NCBI GenBank assembly: GCA_000824785.1
Contig: CCNB01000004.1
Coordinates: forward strand, 355,900 to 419,899
Origin: Mesorhizobium plurifarium
Lineage (GTDB): Bacteria > Pseudomonadota > Alphaproteobacteria > Rhizobiales > Rhizobiaceae
Direction: 5' to 3'
DNA: 64,000 bases
The notes under the pieces: generated by a model
Databases searched by the model: none
What the model was told of the DNA's origin: nothing
Seen by the model: the letters and a program-made list of their open reading frames with translations, nothing else
Translations under genes and position numbers: made by a program
Part shown: positions 25,187 through 34,224 of the stretch, piece after piece
Position numbering within the stretch: the stretch's first letter is position 1
Layout of the letters: the number at the start of each line of letters is the position of its first letter

Positions 25187-28038
25187 ACCGGCTGCCCGCC
25201 CCCTTTGGAAGCCGGATCGATCGGAGTCGCCCTGTCCGCTTCACCTTCGAGGGCAAATTCTTCGAAGGCTATGAAGGCGACAGCATCGCCAGCGCGCTCG
25301 CCGCCTCCGGCCAATGGGTGCTGTCGCGCTCGTTCAAATATCACCGTCCGCGCGGCATCCTGTCGATGACCGGGGCCGACGCCAACGCGCTGGTGCAATT
25401 GCCGTCCGAACCGAACGCCGCCGGCGAGCGCACGCCGATCAGCGAAGGGCTGCGGGTCAGCGCGCAAAACGTCAATGGCTCGCTCGAGCGCGACCGCGAT
25501 GCCGTCATGGACAGGTTCGGCCGCTTCCTGCCGGTCGGCTTCTACTACCGCACCTTCATGGGTCCGCGCCGCGACAGCTGGCTGAAATTCTGGGAGCCGA
25601 TCATCCGCCGCAAGGCGGGCCTGGGCGTGGTCGACACCAAGGCCCCGCACCGGCATTTCGACAAGACGCACCTGCATTGCGACGTGCTTGTCGTCGGTGC
25701 CGGTCCGGCCGGATTGAGCGCCGCGATCTCCGCCGCCGAGGCCGGCGCCGACGTGGTGCTGTGCGACGAGAATCCGGAGATCGGCGGCGCGCTGACTTAT
25801 GGCCGCTACGATCCGGAGGTGCTCTCCGGCTTGGCGTCGCGCCTGGAGGCTCTGCCCAATCTCAAGGTACTGACCGGCACCGTCTGCAATGGCTGGTACG
25901 AAGACAACTGGCTGCCGCTGATCGAGAGCGACCGCCTCCATCGGACACGCGCCCGCGAGGTGATCCTGGCGACCGGTGCCATCGAGCAGCCGGCCGTCTT
26001 CCGCAACAACGACCTGCCGGGGATCATGCTCGGCAGCGCCGCCCAGCGGCTGATCCGGCACTATGGCGTGCGCCCTGGCACCAGCGCCGTGGTGCTCGCC
26101 GCCAATGACGACGGCTACCGGACGGCGCTCGACCTGCTGGATGCGGGTGTGTCGGTCGTCGAGCTTGTCGATCCGAGACCTGCTGGCGAGGCCGGCCCGT
26201 TGGAAACCGAACTGCGCGGCAAGGGCGTCACCATCCGCAAAGGCGCGACTATCGAAGCGGCGGAAGGCACGGTCGGAAATCGCCACCTTGCCCGCATCCA
26301 CGTCGGCGGGAGCTGGATTGCTTGCGACCTGCTGACGGTTTCGATCGGCCAGGCGCCGGCATGGCAATTGCCGTGCCAGGCCGGCGGCAAGGTCGGCTAC
26401 GATGCCAGCACACAAGCGATGACGATCACGCTTTCGGTAGGCTCGGTCCATCTCGCAGGCGCCGTTGCCGGCGTGGACGAGTTGCAGGACGCAATCGCCA
26501 GCGGCCGGCATGCGGCTGCAACCGCGCTTATGCGGCTCGGCCATGCAGTGGCGGCAGAACCTGCAGTCACGCCGAAGAGCGTTCGGCCACGCTACGTGCA
26601 GCCGATCGTCGCCGATGCCAAGGGACGCGACTTCGTCGATTTCGACGAGGACCTGCAGGTCAAGGATCTGCAGAACGCGACCAAGGACGGCTACCGCGAG
26701 ATCGAGCTCGTCAAGCGCTTCACCACCGTCGGCATGGGTCCGAGCCAGGGTCGCCATTCGGCCCTGGCGACCGCCCGCATCGTCGCCGATGCGACCGGCC
26801 GGTCGGTCGGTGAAATCGGCATCACCACGGCGCGTCCGCCGGTCGGGCCGGAAACGCTCGGCGTGCTCGCCGGCCACCATGAGGTGCTGGAGCGCCGCAC
26901 CGCGCTGCATGCAAGGCATGTCGCGCTGAAAGCCGCGATGAAGCCGGTCGGCGCATGGTGGCGGCCCTATTACTACGGCGACGCAAGCAGCGCCGAGGAA
27001 GCTGTCCGCGAGGAGATCCTCGCCGTGCGCGAGGGCGTCGGCCTGCTCGACGTCTCCACGCTCGGCAAGCTGGAGATCCGCGGGCCGGATGCCGGCGAGT
27101 TTCTCGACCGGCTCTACACGATGGCGCACGCCAACCAGCCTGTCGGTCGCGTCCGCTACTGCCTGATGCTCAACGAGATGGGCTCGGTGGTCGACGATGG
27201 CGTCGCCTACCGGATGGCGCAGGATCAGTTCTATGTGACGGCGACCACCGGCGCCGTCGCGCGTGTCTATGCCGACATGCTGTTCTGGAATGCCGACTGG
27301 CGCCTGAAGGTGGACGTGCTCAACCTCACCGGCGCGTTCTCGGGCCTCAACGTCACCGGACCCAAGGCGCGCCAGGTGCTCAAGGCGCTGGACAGCGACA
27401 TCGATTTCAGCCGCGACGCCTTCCCCTATCTCAGCGGCCGCGACGGCATGGTTGCCGGTGTTCCGGTGCGCGTGATGCGCATCGGCTTCACGGGCGAGCT
27501 CAGCTACGAATTGCATTGCCCGTCGAGCCTGGCGCCAAGCCTCTGGGACGCAGTGATGGCGGCGGGCCGGCCGCATGGCCTGCGTCCCTACGGACTGGAG
27601 GCGTCGCGCATCTTGCGCCTGGAGAAAGGCCATATCCTGATCGGCCAGGACACGGATGCGATCACCACGCCGGACGAGCTGGGCTTCGGCTGGGCGGTCT
27701 CGAAGAAAAAGCCGTTCTTCGTCGGCAAGCGCTCCATCGAGATGCGCGCAAGGCTCGGCCAGACCCGCAAGCTGGTCGGGCTTCAGTTCCCTGCCGGCGC
27801 CCGCAACATCCCCGGCGAAAGCTGCCTGGTGCTGCGCAGCGGCGCTCCTGTCGGCCAGATCACGTCGGTCGGATACTCGCCGTCGCTCGGGCGCCACATC
27901 GCGCTTGCCTATGTCCATGCCGACGACCAGGCGCAAGGCAGCCGCGTGACGGTGAAGTGCCGCGACGGCGAACTGGTCGAGGTTCCGGTCGTCGCCCATG
28001 CCTTCTTCGACCCGACCAACGCGCGGCAGGAGATCTAG
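25183..28038 (+). CDS. soxA: sarcosine oxidase-like alpha subunit
   Basis: 951 residues. An N-terminal ferredoxin-like segment without cluster cysteines (VRFTFEGKFFEGYEGDSIAS, then FKYHRPRG) precedes an NAD/FAD-binding domain (VLVVGAGPAGLSAAISAAEAGA at about 168-190, ATGAIEQPAVFRNNDLPGIML). The SoxA_A3 and aminomethyltransferase (GCV_T) domains fill the C-terminal half (DVSTLGKLEIRGPDAGEF, GFTGELSYELHCP, EKGHILIGQDTD). This is the standard alpha-subunit order, in which the last domain joins released formaldehyde to tetrahydrofolate. The start is the ATG overlapping the soxD stop; the open frame upstream runs through soxD and is not coding. soxG follows with no gap. Confidence 0.95.
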   Translation: MNRLPAPFGSRIDRSRPVRFTFEGKFFEGYEGDSIASALAASGQWVLSRSFKYHRPRGILSMTGADANALVQLPSEPNAAGERTPISEGLRVSAQNVNGSLERDRDAVMDRFGRFLPVGFYYRTFMGPRRDSWLKFWEPIIRRKAGLGVVDTKAPHRHFDKTHLHCDVLVVGAGPAGLSAAISAAEAGADVVLCDENPEIGGALTYGRYDPEVLSGLASRLEALPNLKVLTGTVCNGWYEDNWLPLIESDRLHRTRAREVILATGAIEQPAVFRNNDLPGIMLGSAAQRLIRHYGVRPGTSAVVLAANDDGYRTALDLLDAGVSVVELVDPRPAGEAGPLETELRGKGVTIRKGATIEAAEGTVGNRHLARIHVGGSWIACDLLTVSIGQAPAWQLPCQAGGKVGYDASTQAMTITLSVGSVHLAGAVAGVDELQDAIASGRHAAATALMRLGHAVAAEPAVTPKSVRPRYVQPIVADAKGRDFVDFDEDLQVKDLQNATKDGYREIELVKRFTTVGMGPSQGRHSALATARIVADATGRSVGEIGITTARPPVGPETLGVLAGHHEVLERRTALHARHVALKAAMKPVGAWWRPYYYGDASSAEEAVREEILAVREGVGLLDVSTLGKLEIRGPDAGEFLDRLYTMAHANQPVGRVRYCLMLNEMGSVVDDGVAYRMAQDQFYVTATTGAVARVYADMLFWNADWRLKVDVLNLTGAFSGLNVTGPKARQVLKALDSDIDFSRDAFPYLSGRDGMVAGVPVRVMRIGFTGELSYELHCPSSLAPSLWDAVMAAGRPHGLRPYGLEASRILRLEKGHILIGQDTDAITTPDELGFGWAVSKKKPFFVGKRSIEMRARLGQTRKLVGLQFPAGARNIPGESCLVLRSGAPVGQITSVGYSPSLGRHIALAYVHADDQAQGSRVTVKCRDGELVEVPVVAHAFFDPTNARQEI

Positions 28039-28620
28039 ATGGCCGCCGGCACCGCGACGCGCGTCTACCCCTTCATGCCCGGCGGCGCGGCCGACGGCAC
28101 AAGGCTGATTTCCGGTGCGGTCGTGCTAAGCGATCTCACCGACAAGCCGCGCTTCGGCCTGAAAGGCGGCGGCAGCGCCGCCTGGCTCGCCGCGCAAGGG
28201 ATTCCACTCCCGGCCGTCAATCGCATCGGCGAGCATCGCGGCATGCGGGTCCTTCGCCTCGGCAACGAGGACATCCTGCTTCTCGCGGAAGGCGTGGAGG
28301 CGACTCTCGCCGAAATCAAGAACGGCTGGCAGGCCGCACCGGCGCCGAAAGGCTATTCGTCATGGCGCGAGGAAGGTTGGGCCTGGATGCGGCTTTCCGG
28401 TGCCCGCCTTGCCGAAGCGATGAGCAGTCTTTGCGCGCTAGACCTCAGACCCCAGAAATTCGGCGCCGACGATATCGCGCAGACCCGCGTCGGCCATATC
28501 GAAGCCGTGACGTTTCGTTCGCCGACGGGTTTCGACATACTCTTCGACATCACCGCTTCGGCCTACTTCGCCCGCGCCGTCGCGGCGGTGGCCGGCCACG
28601 CAGACCAGCACAGAGGATAG
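28039..28620 (+). CDS. soxG: sarcosine oxidase-like gamma subunit
   Basis: 193 residues. It is the small folate-domain-like subunit of the heterotetrameric complex. Weakly conserved features of the family are visible: LTDKPRFGLKGGGSAAWLAAQGI near residues 30-55, RLGNEDILLLAE, and the C-terminal RVGHIEAVTFRSPTGFDILFD with ASAYFARAVAA. It starts on the base after the soxA stop and ends two bases before the DapA-like gene, so it is fixed by context as much as by sequence. Confidence 0.87.
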   Translation: MAAGTATRVYPFMPGGAADGTRLISGAVVLSDLTDKPRFGLKGGGSAAWLAAQGIPLPAVNRIGEHRGMRVLRLGNEDILLLAEGVEATLAEIKNGWQAAPAPKGYSSWREEGWAWMRLSGARLAEAMSSLCALDLRPQKFGADDIAQTRVGHIEAVTFRSPTGFDILFDITASAYFARAVAAVAGHADQHRG

Positions 28621-28622
28621 TC

Positions 28623-29531
28623 ATGACCCGCCCGCAAGGAACCATCGCCCCGATCCTGACGCCGTTCGAAGAGGACGGCCGCATCGCGCGCGATCTGTGG
28701 ATTTCCCACGCCAAATGGGTGCTCGGCCAGGGCGCGCATTTCCTCTCGCCCTTCGGCACGACCGGCGAAGCGCTGTCGGTGTCCTTGCGCGAGCGCATGC
28801 AGGCGCTGGAATGGCTGGTCGAGGCCGGCATCGCGCCCGACCGGCTGATGCCCGGCACCGGCGTCACCGCCCTGCCCGAAACGGTCGAACTGTCGACGCA
28901 TGCCGTCGGCCTCGGCTGCGCCGCGGTCATGGTGCTGCCGTCCTTCTTCTACACCGGCGCCGGCGACAACGGTCAGGCGCGCTACTACAGCGAGCTGATC
29001 GAGAAGGTGGCAAAACCTTCGATGCGGGTGATCCTCTACCACATCCCGCAGAATTCGGGCGTGCCGGTCAGCCCCGCTTTGACAGCTAGGTTGAGCAAAG
29101 CATTTCCGGACACGGTCGTCGCCTACAAGGATAGCGCCGGCGACTGGAACAACACCGCCGCCGTCATCGCCGCCGCGCCAGATATGTCCGTGTTCCCAAG
29201 CTCCGAGGCGCAGCTCACCAAGGGCCTGGCGAGCGGCGCGGCCGGCTGTATCTCGGCCACCGTCAATCTGAACGCCGCCGCCATCCGCCGCCTCTATGAC
29301 GCGGCCCGCAAGGGTGAGGACGTCGCCGAGTTGGATGCTGCCATCAAGGCGTTCCGCAAGGTGATCCAGGATGCCGGGCTGATCCCGGCGATGAAGGCGG
29401 TGCTTGCGGTCAAGTCCGGCGACCGGCGCTGGCTGAACCTGCGCGCGCCGCACGAGAATGCGATGCTGGAGAACGGCCAGGCGCTGCTTGCCGCGCTCGG
29501 CAGCGCCGCCGATCATATCGGCCGTAGCTGA
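28623..29531 (+). CDS. DapA-family aldolase/lyase
   Basis: 302 residues. A class I aldolase barrel of the dihydrodipicolinate synthase / N-acetylneuraminate lyase family. The Schiff-base lysine is Lys169 in VVAYKDSAGDW, and the helper tyrosine is Tyr139 in VILYHIPQNSG. The GTTGE motif (FGTTGEALSVS, 45-55) is intact. Family members cleave or form pyruvate adducts. Within this operon it is more likely to act on a catabolic keto acid than in lysine synthesis. The frame is open for several hundred codons upstream across soxA/soxG, but this ATG directly follows soxG. The product is uncertain. Confidence 0.88.
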   Translation: MTRPQGTIAPILTPFEEDGRIARDLWISHAKWVLGQGAHFLSPFGTTGEALSVSLRERMQALEWLVEAGIAPDRLMPGTGVTALPETVELSTHAVGLGCAAVMVLPSFFYTGAGDNGQARYYSELIEKVAKPSMRVILYHIPQNSGVPVSPALTARLSKAFPDTVVAYKDSAGDWNNTAAVIAAAPDMSVFPSSEAQLTKGLASGAAGCISATVNLNAAAIRRLYDAARKGEDVAELDAAIKAFRKVIQDAGLIPAMKAVLAVKSGDRRWLNLRAPHENAMLENGQALLAALGSAADHIGRS

Positions 29532-29538
29532 TATCGCG

Positions 29539-30507
29539 ATGTCGGCGCGCCCAACGATCATCCTGCACACCGACAAGCCGGCGGGCGCGCTAGCCGTGCT
29601 CGCCGAGACGCACCCGGACCTAGATGTCCACGCCTGCGACACCTATGCCGGCCTTCCGGCGCTGATCGAACGGACCGCCGCGGAAGTGGTCTATTCGATC
29701 CGCTTTGATGGCACGCCGCGCTATCCGCGCCAGGCCCTGGTCGAGAGCCCGACGGTGAAATGGGTGTCGATCGGCGGCTCCGGCACCGACCATCTCGGGC
29801 GCTGGGATCCGGCGCATGTGACGGTGACGAATTCAGCCGGCGTCGCCGCCGGCATGCTGGCCGAATACGCGCTCGGCGCCATGCTTTCCTTCTCGCTCGA
29901 CCTGCGCGGTTTCGAGCGCCGGCAGCAGGCCCGGCAATGGGGCGGCGGCCGCGTCGAGCCGATCGAGGGCAAGACCGTCCTCATCATCGGCCTCGGCAAG
30001 ACCGGCGAGGCCGTGGCTCGGCGAACGCAGGCGATGGGCATGCGCACGCTCGGCATCCGCGCTCGACCGAAGCCGATGCCGTCGCTCGACGAGGTGCATG
30101 GCCCCGACGCGCTGCTGGCATTGATCGGCCGCGCCGACTTCATCGTCTGCTGCGTGCCTTTGCTGCCCAGCACGCGCGGCCTGCTTGGCGAGGCCGCCTT
30201 TGCAGCCATGAAGCCGACCGCCGTGCTGATCGACATTTCGCGTGGCGGCGTCGTCGAAGAGGCCGCGCTGCTGAGCGCGCTCGACGACGGACGGATCAAG
30301 GGCGCGGCGCTCGACGTCTTCGCGACCGAGCCATTGCCGGCCGAGCACCCGCTCTGGGGTTACGGCAACGTCGCCGTCACGCCGCATTGCGCCGCCGTCT
30401 ATGACGGCTGGGACATCAAGTCGGTGCGCATGTTCGCCGACAATCTGGCGCGCTACCGCAAAGGCGAATCGCTGGAAAACGTGGTCAATCCGGAACGAGG
30501 GTACTGA
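29539..30507 (+). CDS. D-isomer-specific 2-hydroxyacid dehydrogenase
   Basis: 322 residues. An NAD(P)-dependent oxidoreductase that interconverts 2-keto and D-2-hydroxy acids. The Rossmann site is VLIIGLGKTGEAVARRTQAMG in the middle of the chain. Catalytic Arg lies in DISRGGVVEE, Glu in LDVFATEPLPAEHPLW, and His in VTPHCAAVYDG, which is the full triad. Start is the ATG at 29539 (MSARPTII). It lies seven bases after the DapA-like gene, in the same operon. It could reduce the keto acid left after oxidative deamination or an aldolase product. Confidence 0.88.
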   Translation: MSARPTIILHTDKPAGALAVLAETHPDLDVHACDTYAGLPALIERTAAEVVYSIRFDGTPRYPRQALVESPTVKWVSIGGSGTDHLGRWDPAHVTVTNSAGVAAGMLAEYALGAMLSFSLDLRGFERRQQARQWGGGRVEPIEGKTVLIIGLGKTGEAVARRTQAMGMRTLGIRARPKPMPSLDEVHGPDALLALIGRADFIVCCVPLLPSTRGLLGEAAFAAMKPTAVLIDISRGGVVEEAALLSALDDGRIKGAALDVFATEPLPAEHPLWGYGNVAVTPHCAAVYDGWDIKSVRMFADNLARYRKGESLENVVNPERGY

Positions 30508-30529
30508 AGCCCCGGAGAGGAAGAATCCT

Positions 30530-32071
30530 ATGTCACAGGACAGGCGCGGCGGGGGCCGCAGATCAAAGCTCGGACGCACCGGCGGCGGCATCGCGCAACT
30601 GCCGTGGCAGAGCGTCAGGAACTCTTACCCGCCCATGCAGCTCCTCGACGGAGAGCGCATGGAGCAGTTGCACAAGATATCGATGCGCATCCTGTCGGAG
30701 CTCGGCATCCGCGTCATGAGCGAAAAGGTGATGGACCTGTTCGCCAAGGCGGGCGCCATCGTCGACCGCGAGAGCAACACCATCCGCATCGACGAGAGCC
30801 TCGTCACCGAGGCGCTGCGCAACGTGCCGTCGTCCTTCACGCTGACCAGCCGCAATCCGGACAAGCGGGTTGAATTCGGCGGCAACTCGCTGGTTTTCGG
30901 GCTGGTCGCCGGTCCGCCCAACGTGCATGACCGCATCAATGGCCGCCGGCCGGGCAATCTCCCCGACTACCAGAACTTCATCCGGCTGGCGCACCACTTC
31001 AACGCCATCCACATCATCGGCAACCAGGTGGTGGCGCCGATCGAATTGCCGGCCAATTCGCGCCATCTCGATACCTATCACGCCAATCTGACGCTGAGCG
31101 ACCTCTCCTTCCACTGCACCGCGATCGGCCGCGCCCGGGCCATGGATGGCATCAACATGATGGCCATCGCGCGCGGCATCTCGGTCGAGGAGATGCGCGC
31201 TTCGCCCGGCGTGACCACGATCATCTCGATCAACTCGCCGCGCCTGTTCGACGACGCGATGGCGGAAGGCCTGATCGCCATGGCCGAGCACGGCCAGCCG
31301 GTCACCGTCACACCCTTCACGCTGATGGGCGCGATGACCCCGGTGACGCTTGCCGCGGCGCTTTGCCAGCAGAATGCCGAGGCGCTGTTCGGCGTGACGC
31401 TGACGCAGCTCGTCAATCCCGGCACGCCAGTGATGTACGGCGCCTTCACTTCCAATGTCGACATGAAGTCGGGCGCGCCGGCCTTCGGCACGCCGGAAAA
31501 CGCCAAGGCCAATATCATCGCCGGGCAACTGGCGCGGCGCTACAACCTGCCTTACCGCACCTCCAACGCGAATGCCTCCAATGTCGTCGACCTGCAGGCC
31601 GCCTATGAGACGGAGATGGCGACATGGGGCGCGGTGCTCGGCGGCGCCAATCTGATCTATCACGCCGCCGGCTGGTTGGAGGGTGGCCTGACGGCGTCCT
31701 ACGAAAAGCTCGTGCTGGACGTCGAGATCCTGCAGAACATGATGGAGTTCCTCCGGCCGCTGCCTTTCCAGGAGGACGACCTCGGCTTCGAGGCGATCAA
31801 ATCGGTGCCGGCCGGCGGTCATTTCTTCGGCGCCGAACACACCATGTCGCGCTACACCACCGCCTTCTACCAGCCGATGCTCTCCAACTGGCAGAACTAC
31901 GGCGCTTGGCAGGAAGCAGGCGGCAAGGACGCCTTGGAGCGGGCGACCGAGCTCTGGCAGCAGGCCCTGCACGATTACGAGGAACCGGTGATGGACCCCG
32001 GGATCCGCGAGGAGCTCGACGCCTATGTCGCCCGCCGCCGCGAGGAGATCGCGGCCAATCCGGAAGCTTAG
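30530..32071 (+). CDS. MttB-family (trimethylamine methyltransferase-like) protein, non-pyrrolysine
   Basis: 513 residues. It belongs to the MttB superfamily (COG5598), whose archaeal members carry pyrrolysine and demethylate trimethylamine. Non-pyrrolysine members act on glycine betaine, proline betaine and similar quaternary amines and give the methyl group to a corrinoid protein. This gene has no in-frame TAG and so is the non-pyrrolysine type. Recognisable segments are MRILSELGIRVMSEKVMDLF, VTPFTLMGAMTPVTLAAALCQQNAE in part, and GGHFFGAEHTMSRY near the C-terminus. GGAGAGGAAG precedes the ATG at 30530; the frame upstream is an extension inside the previous gene. No corrinoid protein or RamA gene is in the window, so how it would turn over is unclear. 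Confidence 0.87.
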   Translation: MSQDRRGGGRRSKLGRTGGGIAQLPWQSVRNSYPPMQLLDGERMEQLHKISMRILSELGIRVMSEKVMDLFAKAGAIVDRESNTIRIDESLVTEALRNVPSSFTLTSRNPDKRVEFGGNSLVFGLVAGPPNVHDRINGRRPGNLPDYQNFIRLAHHFNAIHIIGNQVVAPIELPANSRHLDTYHANLTLSDLSFHCTAIGRARAMDGINMMAIARGISVEEMRASPGVTTIISINSPRLFDDAMAEGLIAMAEHGQPVTVTPFTLMGAMTPVTLAAALCQQNAEALFGVTLTQLVNPGTPVMYGAFTSNVDMKSGAPAFGTPENAKANIIAGQLARRYNLPYRTSNANASNVVDLQAAYETEMATWGAVLGGANLIYHAAGWLEGGLTASYEKLVLDVEILQNMMEFLRPLPFQEDDLGFEAIKSVPAGGHFFGAEHTMSRYTTAFYQPMLSNWQNYGAWQEAGGKDALERATELWQQALHDYEEPVMDPGIREELDAYVARRREEIAANPEA

Positions 32072-32083
32072 GAAGTTCAGCTA

Positions 32084-33574
32084 ATGCCTTATGATCTCGT
32101 CATTCGTCACGCGACGCTGATCGCCGGCGACGGCTCGAAACCCTTCGAAGCCGACATCGCCGTCGACGACGACCGCATCGCCGCCATCGGCCGGCTGGAC
32201 GATGCCGCAGGCAGGGAGGAGATCGACGCCAGGGGCAAGATCGTCGCGCCTGGCTTCATCGACGTGCACACCCATGACGACGGCGCGCTGCTTTCCCCGC
32301 GCGGCATGGACCCGAAGATCAGCCAAGGCGTGACGACGGTGATTGCCGGCAATTGCGGCGTCAGCCTCGCGCCCCTGCTGCTCGATAAGACCCCGCCGCC
32401 GCCCTTCACGCTGGTCGGCGGCCGCGAGAATTTCCGTTTCGACCGGTTCGCCGACTATGTCGCGGAACTGAAGCACCACGGCATCGCCACCAACGCCGCC
32501 CTGCTCGTCGGCCACACCACCTTGCGCCAGCGCTGCATGCCGGTGACCGACCGGCCGGCCAATGAAGCGGAAACGGCGGCGATGCAGGAAGCGGTCGCCG
32601 AGGCCATGGCCGAAGGCGCGTTTGGCCTCAGCACCGGGCTCGACTATCCGCCGGCCGTCAACTCCTCGACGGAAGAGGTCAAGGCGCTGGCCGCCACCGC
32701 TGCGCAACTCGGCGGTCCTTATGTGACCCACACGCGCAACTATTTCGAGACGATGGACGAAGCGATCGAGGAAGCGATCGACATTGCCGATCATGCCGGC
32801 GGCAAGCTGTTCATCTCGCATCACCAATGCACCGGCCGCGCCAATTTCGGCAAGAGCCGGCCCTCGCTCGCACGGATCGACCAGGCACGCGAGACGATGG
32901 ACATCGGCATGGACGTCTACCCCTATGCCGCAAGCTCCACGGTGCTTCGACTCGAGCGCTGCGACACCGGTCTGAAGATCCTCATCACCTGGTCCGATCC
33001 GCATCCGGAGATGGCCCGGCGCGAGATCGCCGACATCGCCCGCGAATGGAACTGCACCGAGCGCGAGGCGGGTGAGCGGCTGCTGCCGGCGGGCGCGGTC
33101 TATTTCCAGCTCGATGAGGACGACGTCCGCAACATCATCGCGCATCCGCGCACCATGATCGGCTCCGACGGCTTGCCGCACGACATCCACCCGCATCCGC
33201 GCCTCTGGGGCACGTTTCCACGCGTGCTCGGGCATTACGCGCGGGATATCGGCCTGTTCAGCCTGGAGGAGGCCGTTTTCCGCATGACCGGCCTGTCCGC
33301 GCGTGAATTCGGCATCGAGCAGCGCGGCATTCTGGCCGAAGGCAATTTCGCCGATCTCGTCATCTTCGACCCCGAGACGATCATCGACACCGCCACCTTC
33401 GAGGAACCGCGCCGGCCAGCCGCCGGCATCGACCATGTCTTCGTCAACGGCGTCTCGGTCTGGCGCGGCGGCAGGGCCACCGGAGCACTGCCCGGCGCGG
33501 TTCTCAAGCCTTCGGCCTCAAAGACGGTATTCAGGGGCGCATGCGGCTGCGGCGCCGATCACAGCGCCTCGTAA
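32084..33574 (+). CDS. N-acyl-D-amino-acid deacylase-like amidohydrolase
   Basis: 496 residues. Amidohydrolase superfamily, D-aminoacylase branch. The first metal motif is GFIDVHTHDDG (His62, His64), the metal cysteine of this branch is Cys91 in GNCGVSLAP, and later ligands sit in ISHHQCTGRANFG and the MIGSDGLPHD segment. C-terminal ILAEGNFADLVIFDP is the usual end of the small beta domain. It hydrolyses N-acyl, or possibly N-carbamoyl, D-amino acids. It is the last gene of the nine-gene operon. Its 3' end overlaps the convergent isochorismatase-like gene by 16 bases. Confidence 0.88.
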   Translation: MPYDLVIRHATLIAGDGSKPFEADIAVDDDRIAAIGRLDDAAGREEIDARGKIVAPGFIDVHTHDDGALLSPRGMDPKISQGVTTVIAGNCGVSLAPLLLDKTPPPPFTLVGGRENFRFDRFADYVAELKHHGIATNAALLVGHTTLRQRCMPVTDRPANEAETAAMQEAVAEAMAEGAFGLSTGLDYPPAVNSSTEEVKALAATAAQLGGPYVTHTRNYFETMDEAIEEAIDIADHAGGKLFISHHQCTGRANFGKSRPSLARIDQARETMDIGMDVYPYAASSTVLRLERCDTGLKILITWSDPHPEMARREIADIAREWNCTEREAGERLLPAGAVYFQLDEDDVRNIIAHPRTMIGSDGLPHDIHPHPRLWGTFPRVLGHYARDIGLFSLEEAVFRMTGLSAREFGIEQRGILAEGNFADLVIFDPETIIDTATFEEPRRPAAGIDHVFVNGVSVWRGGRATGALPGAVLKPSASKTVFRGACGCGADHSAS

Positions 33575-34224
33575 ATGCAGTCAACTGTCTCCAGCGTGTA
33601 GGCGAACTCCACCGGCCGCGTGCAGCGCCAGCCGTCGAAGGGCTGGCCGGCCAGCGCCTTCAGTGCCTCGGGCAGACGCAATATGCCGCCGCCATAGAGC
33701 CGGTTCGCCATGTCGAGCATGCCGGTGCGATGCATGGCTTCCGTCATGCTGCCGCAGGCATCCTTGACCAGCCAGACGCGAAACCCCTCATAGACGGCGT
33801 CGAACACGCTCGCGGTCACGCAGCTGTCGGTCAGCACGCCGGCGACCACGAGATTCTCGACACCAAGCGCGGCGAGCCGCTGCGAAAGGTCGGTGCTGCG
33901 AAAGGCGCTCGGCCAGTGTTTTTGGACGACGATGTCGCCGGGCAGCGCCGCCACCTCGGCGCAGATTTGAGCCCCCTCGCTGTCGGCCACGGCCGAGCGG
34001 AATTCCTCGGTCAGGATCTCTTCCTGCCGCGCATAGCCGTCGCGTTCTTCCGGCTTCACCCAGGCCTGCGCGTGGATGACGGGCACGCCCGCCGCGCGGG
34101 CTGCTTCGATCAGTTGGGCAGTGTTGGCGAGCACCGCGTCATAGCCGACGACCGGCCAGGCCGCACCTGGGCGGTATTCATTCTGCAGGTCGATGACGAG
34201 CAAGGCAGTCTTGGCGAGGTTCAT
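33559..34224 (-). CDS. isochorismatase-like cysteine hydrolase
   Basis: 221 residues. The catalytic triad of this family is complete: Asp12 in VIDLQNEY, Lys102 in VQKHWPSAF and Cys135 in LTDSCVTAS. Relatives include N-carbamoylsarcosine amidase, ureidoacrylate hydrolase (RutB), biuret hydrolase and nicotinamidase. With hydantoinase and carbamoylase genes beside it, an amidase acting on an N-carbamoyl or ureido intermediate is the best guess, but no residue settles which. Start and stop are coupled to the M20 gene (ATGA). It is the last gene of the seven-gene minus operon. Confidence 0.85.
   Translation of the reverse strand: MNLAKTALLVIDLQNEYRPGAAWPVVGYDAVLANTAQLIEAARAAGVPVIHAQAWVKPEERDGYARQEEILTEEFRSAVADSEGAQICAEVAALPGDIVVQKHWPSAFRSTDLSQRLAALGVENLVVAGVLTDSCVTASVFDAVYEGFRVWLVKDACGSMTEAMHRTGMLDMANRLYGGGILRLPEALKALAGQPFDGWRCTRPVEFAYTLETVDCIYEAL

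Noticed and set aside
25102..27999. 965-codon open frame on the minus strand opposite soxA
   Set aside because: Antisense of a well-supported gene; composition is the His/Asp/Arg/Ala-rich pattern of shadow frames.
26955..28622. Upstream extension of the DapA-like gene across soxA and soxG
   Set aside because: The known family length is matched only from 28623; the extension is an Arg-rich shadow.
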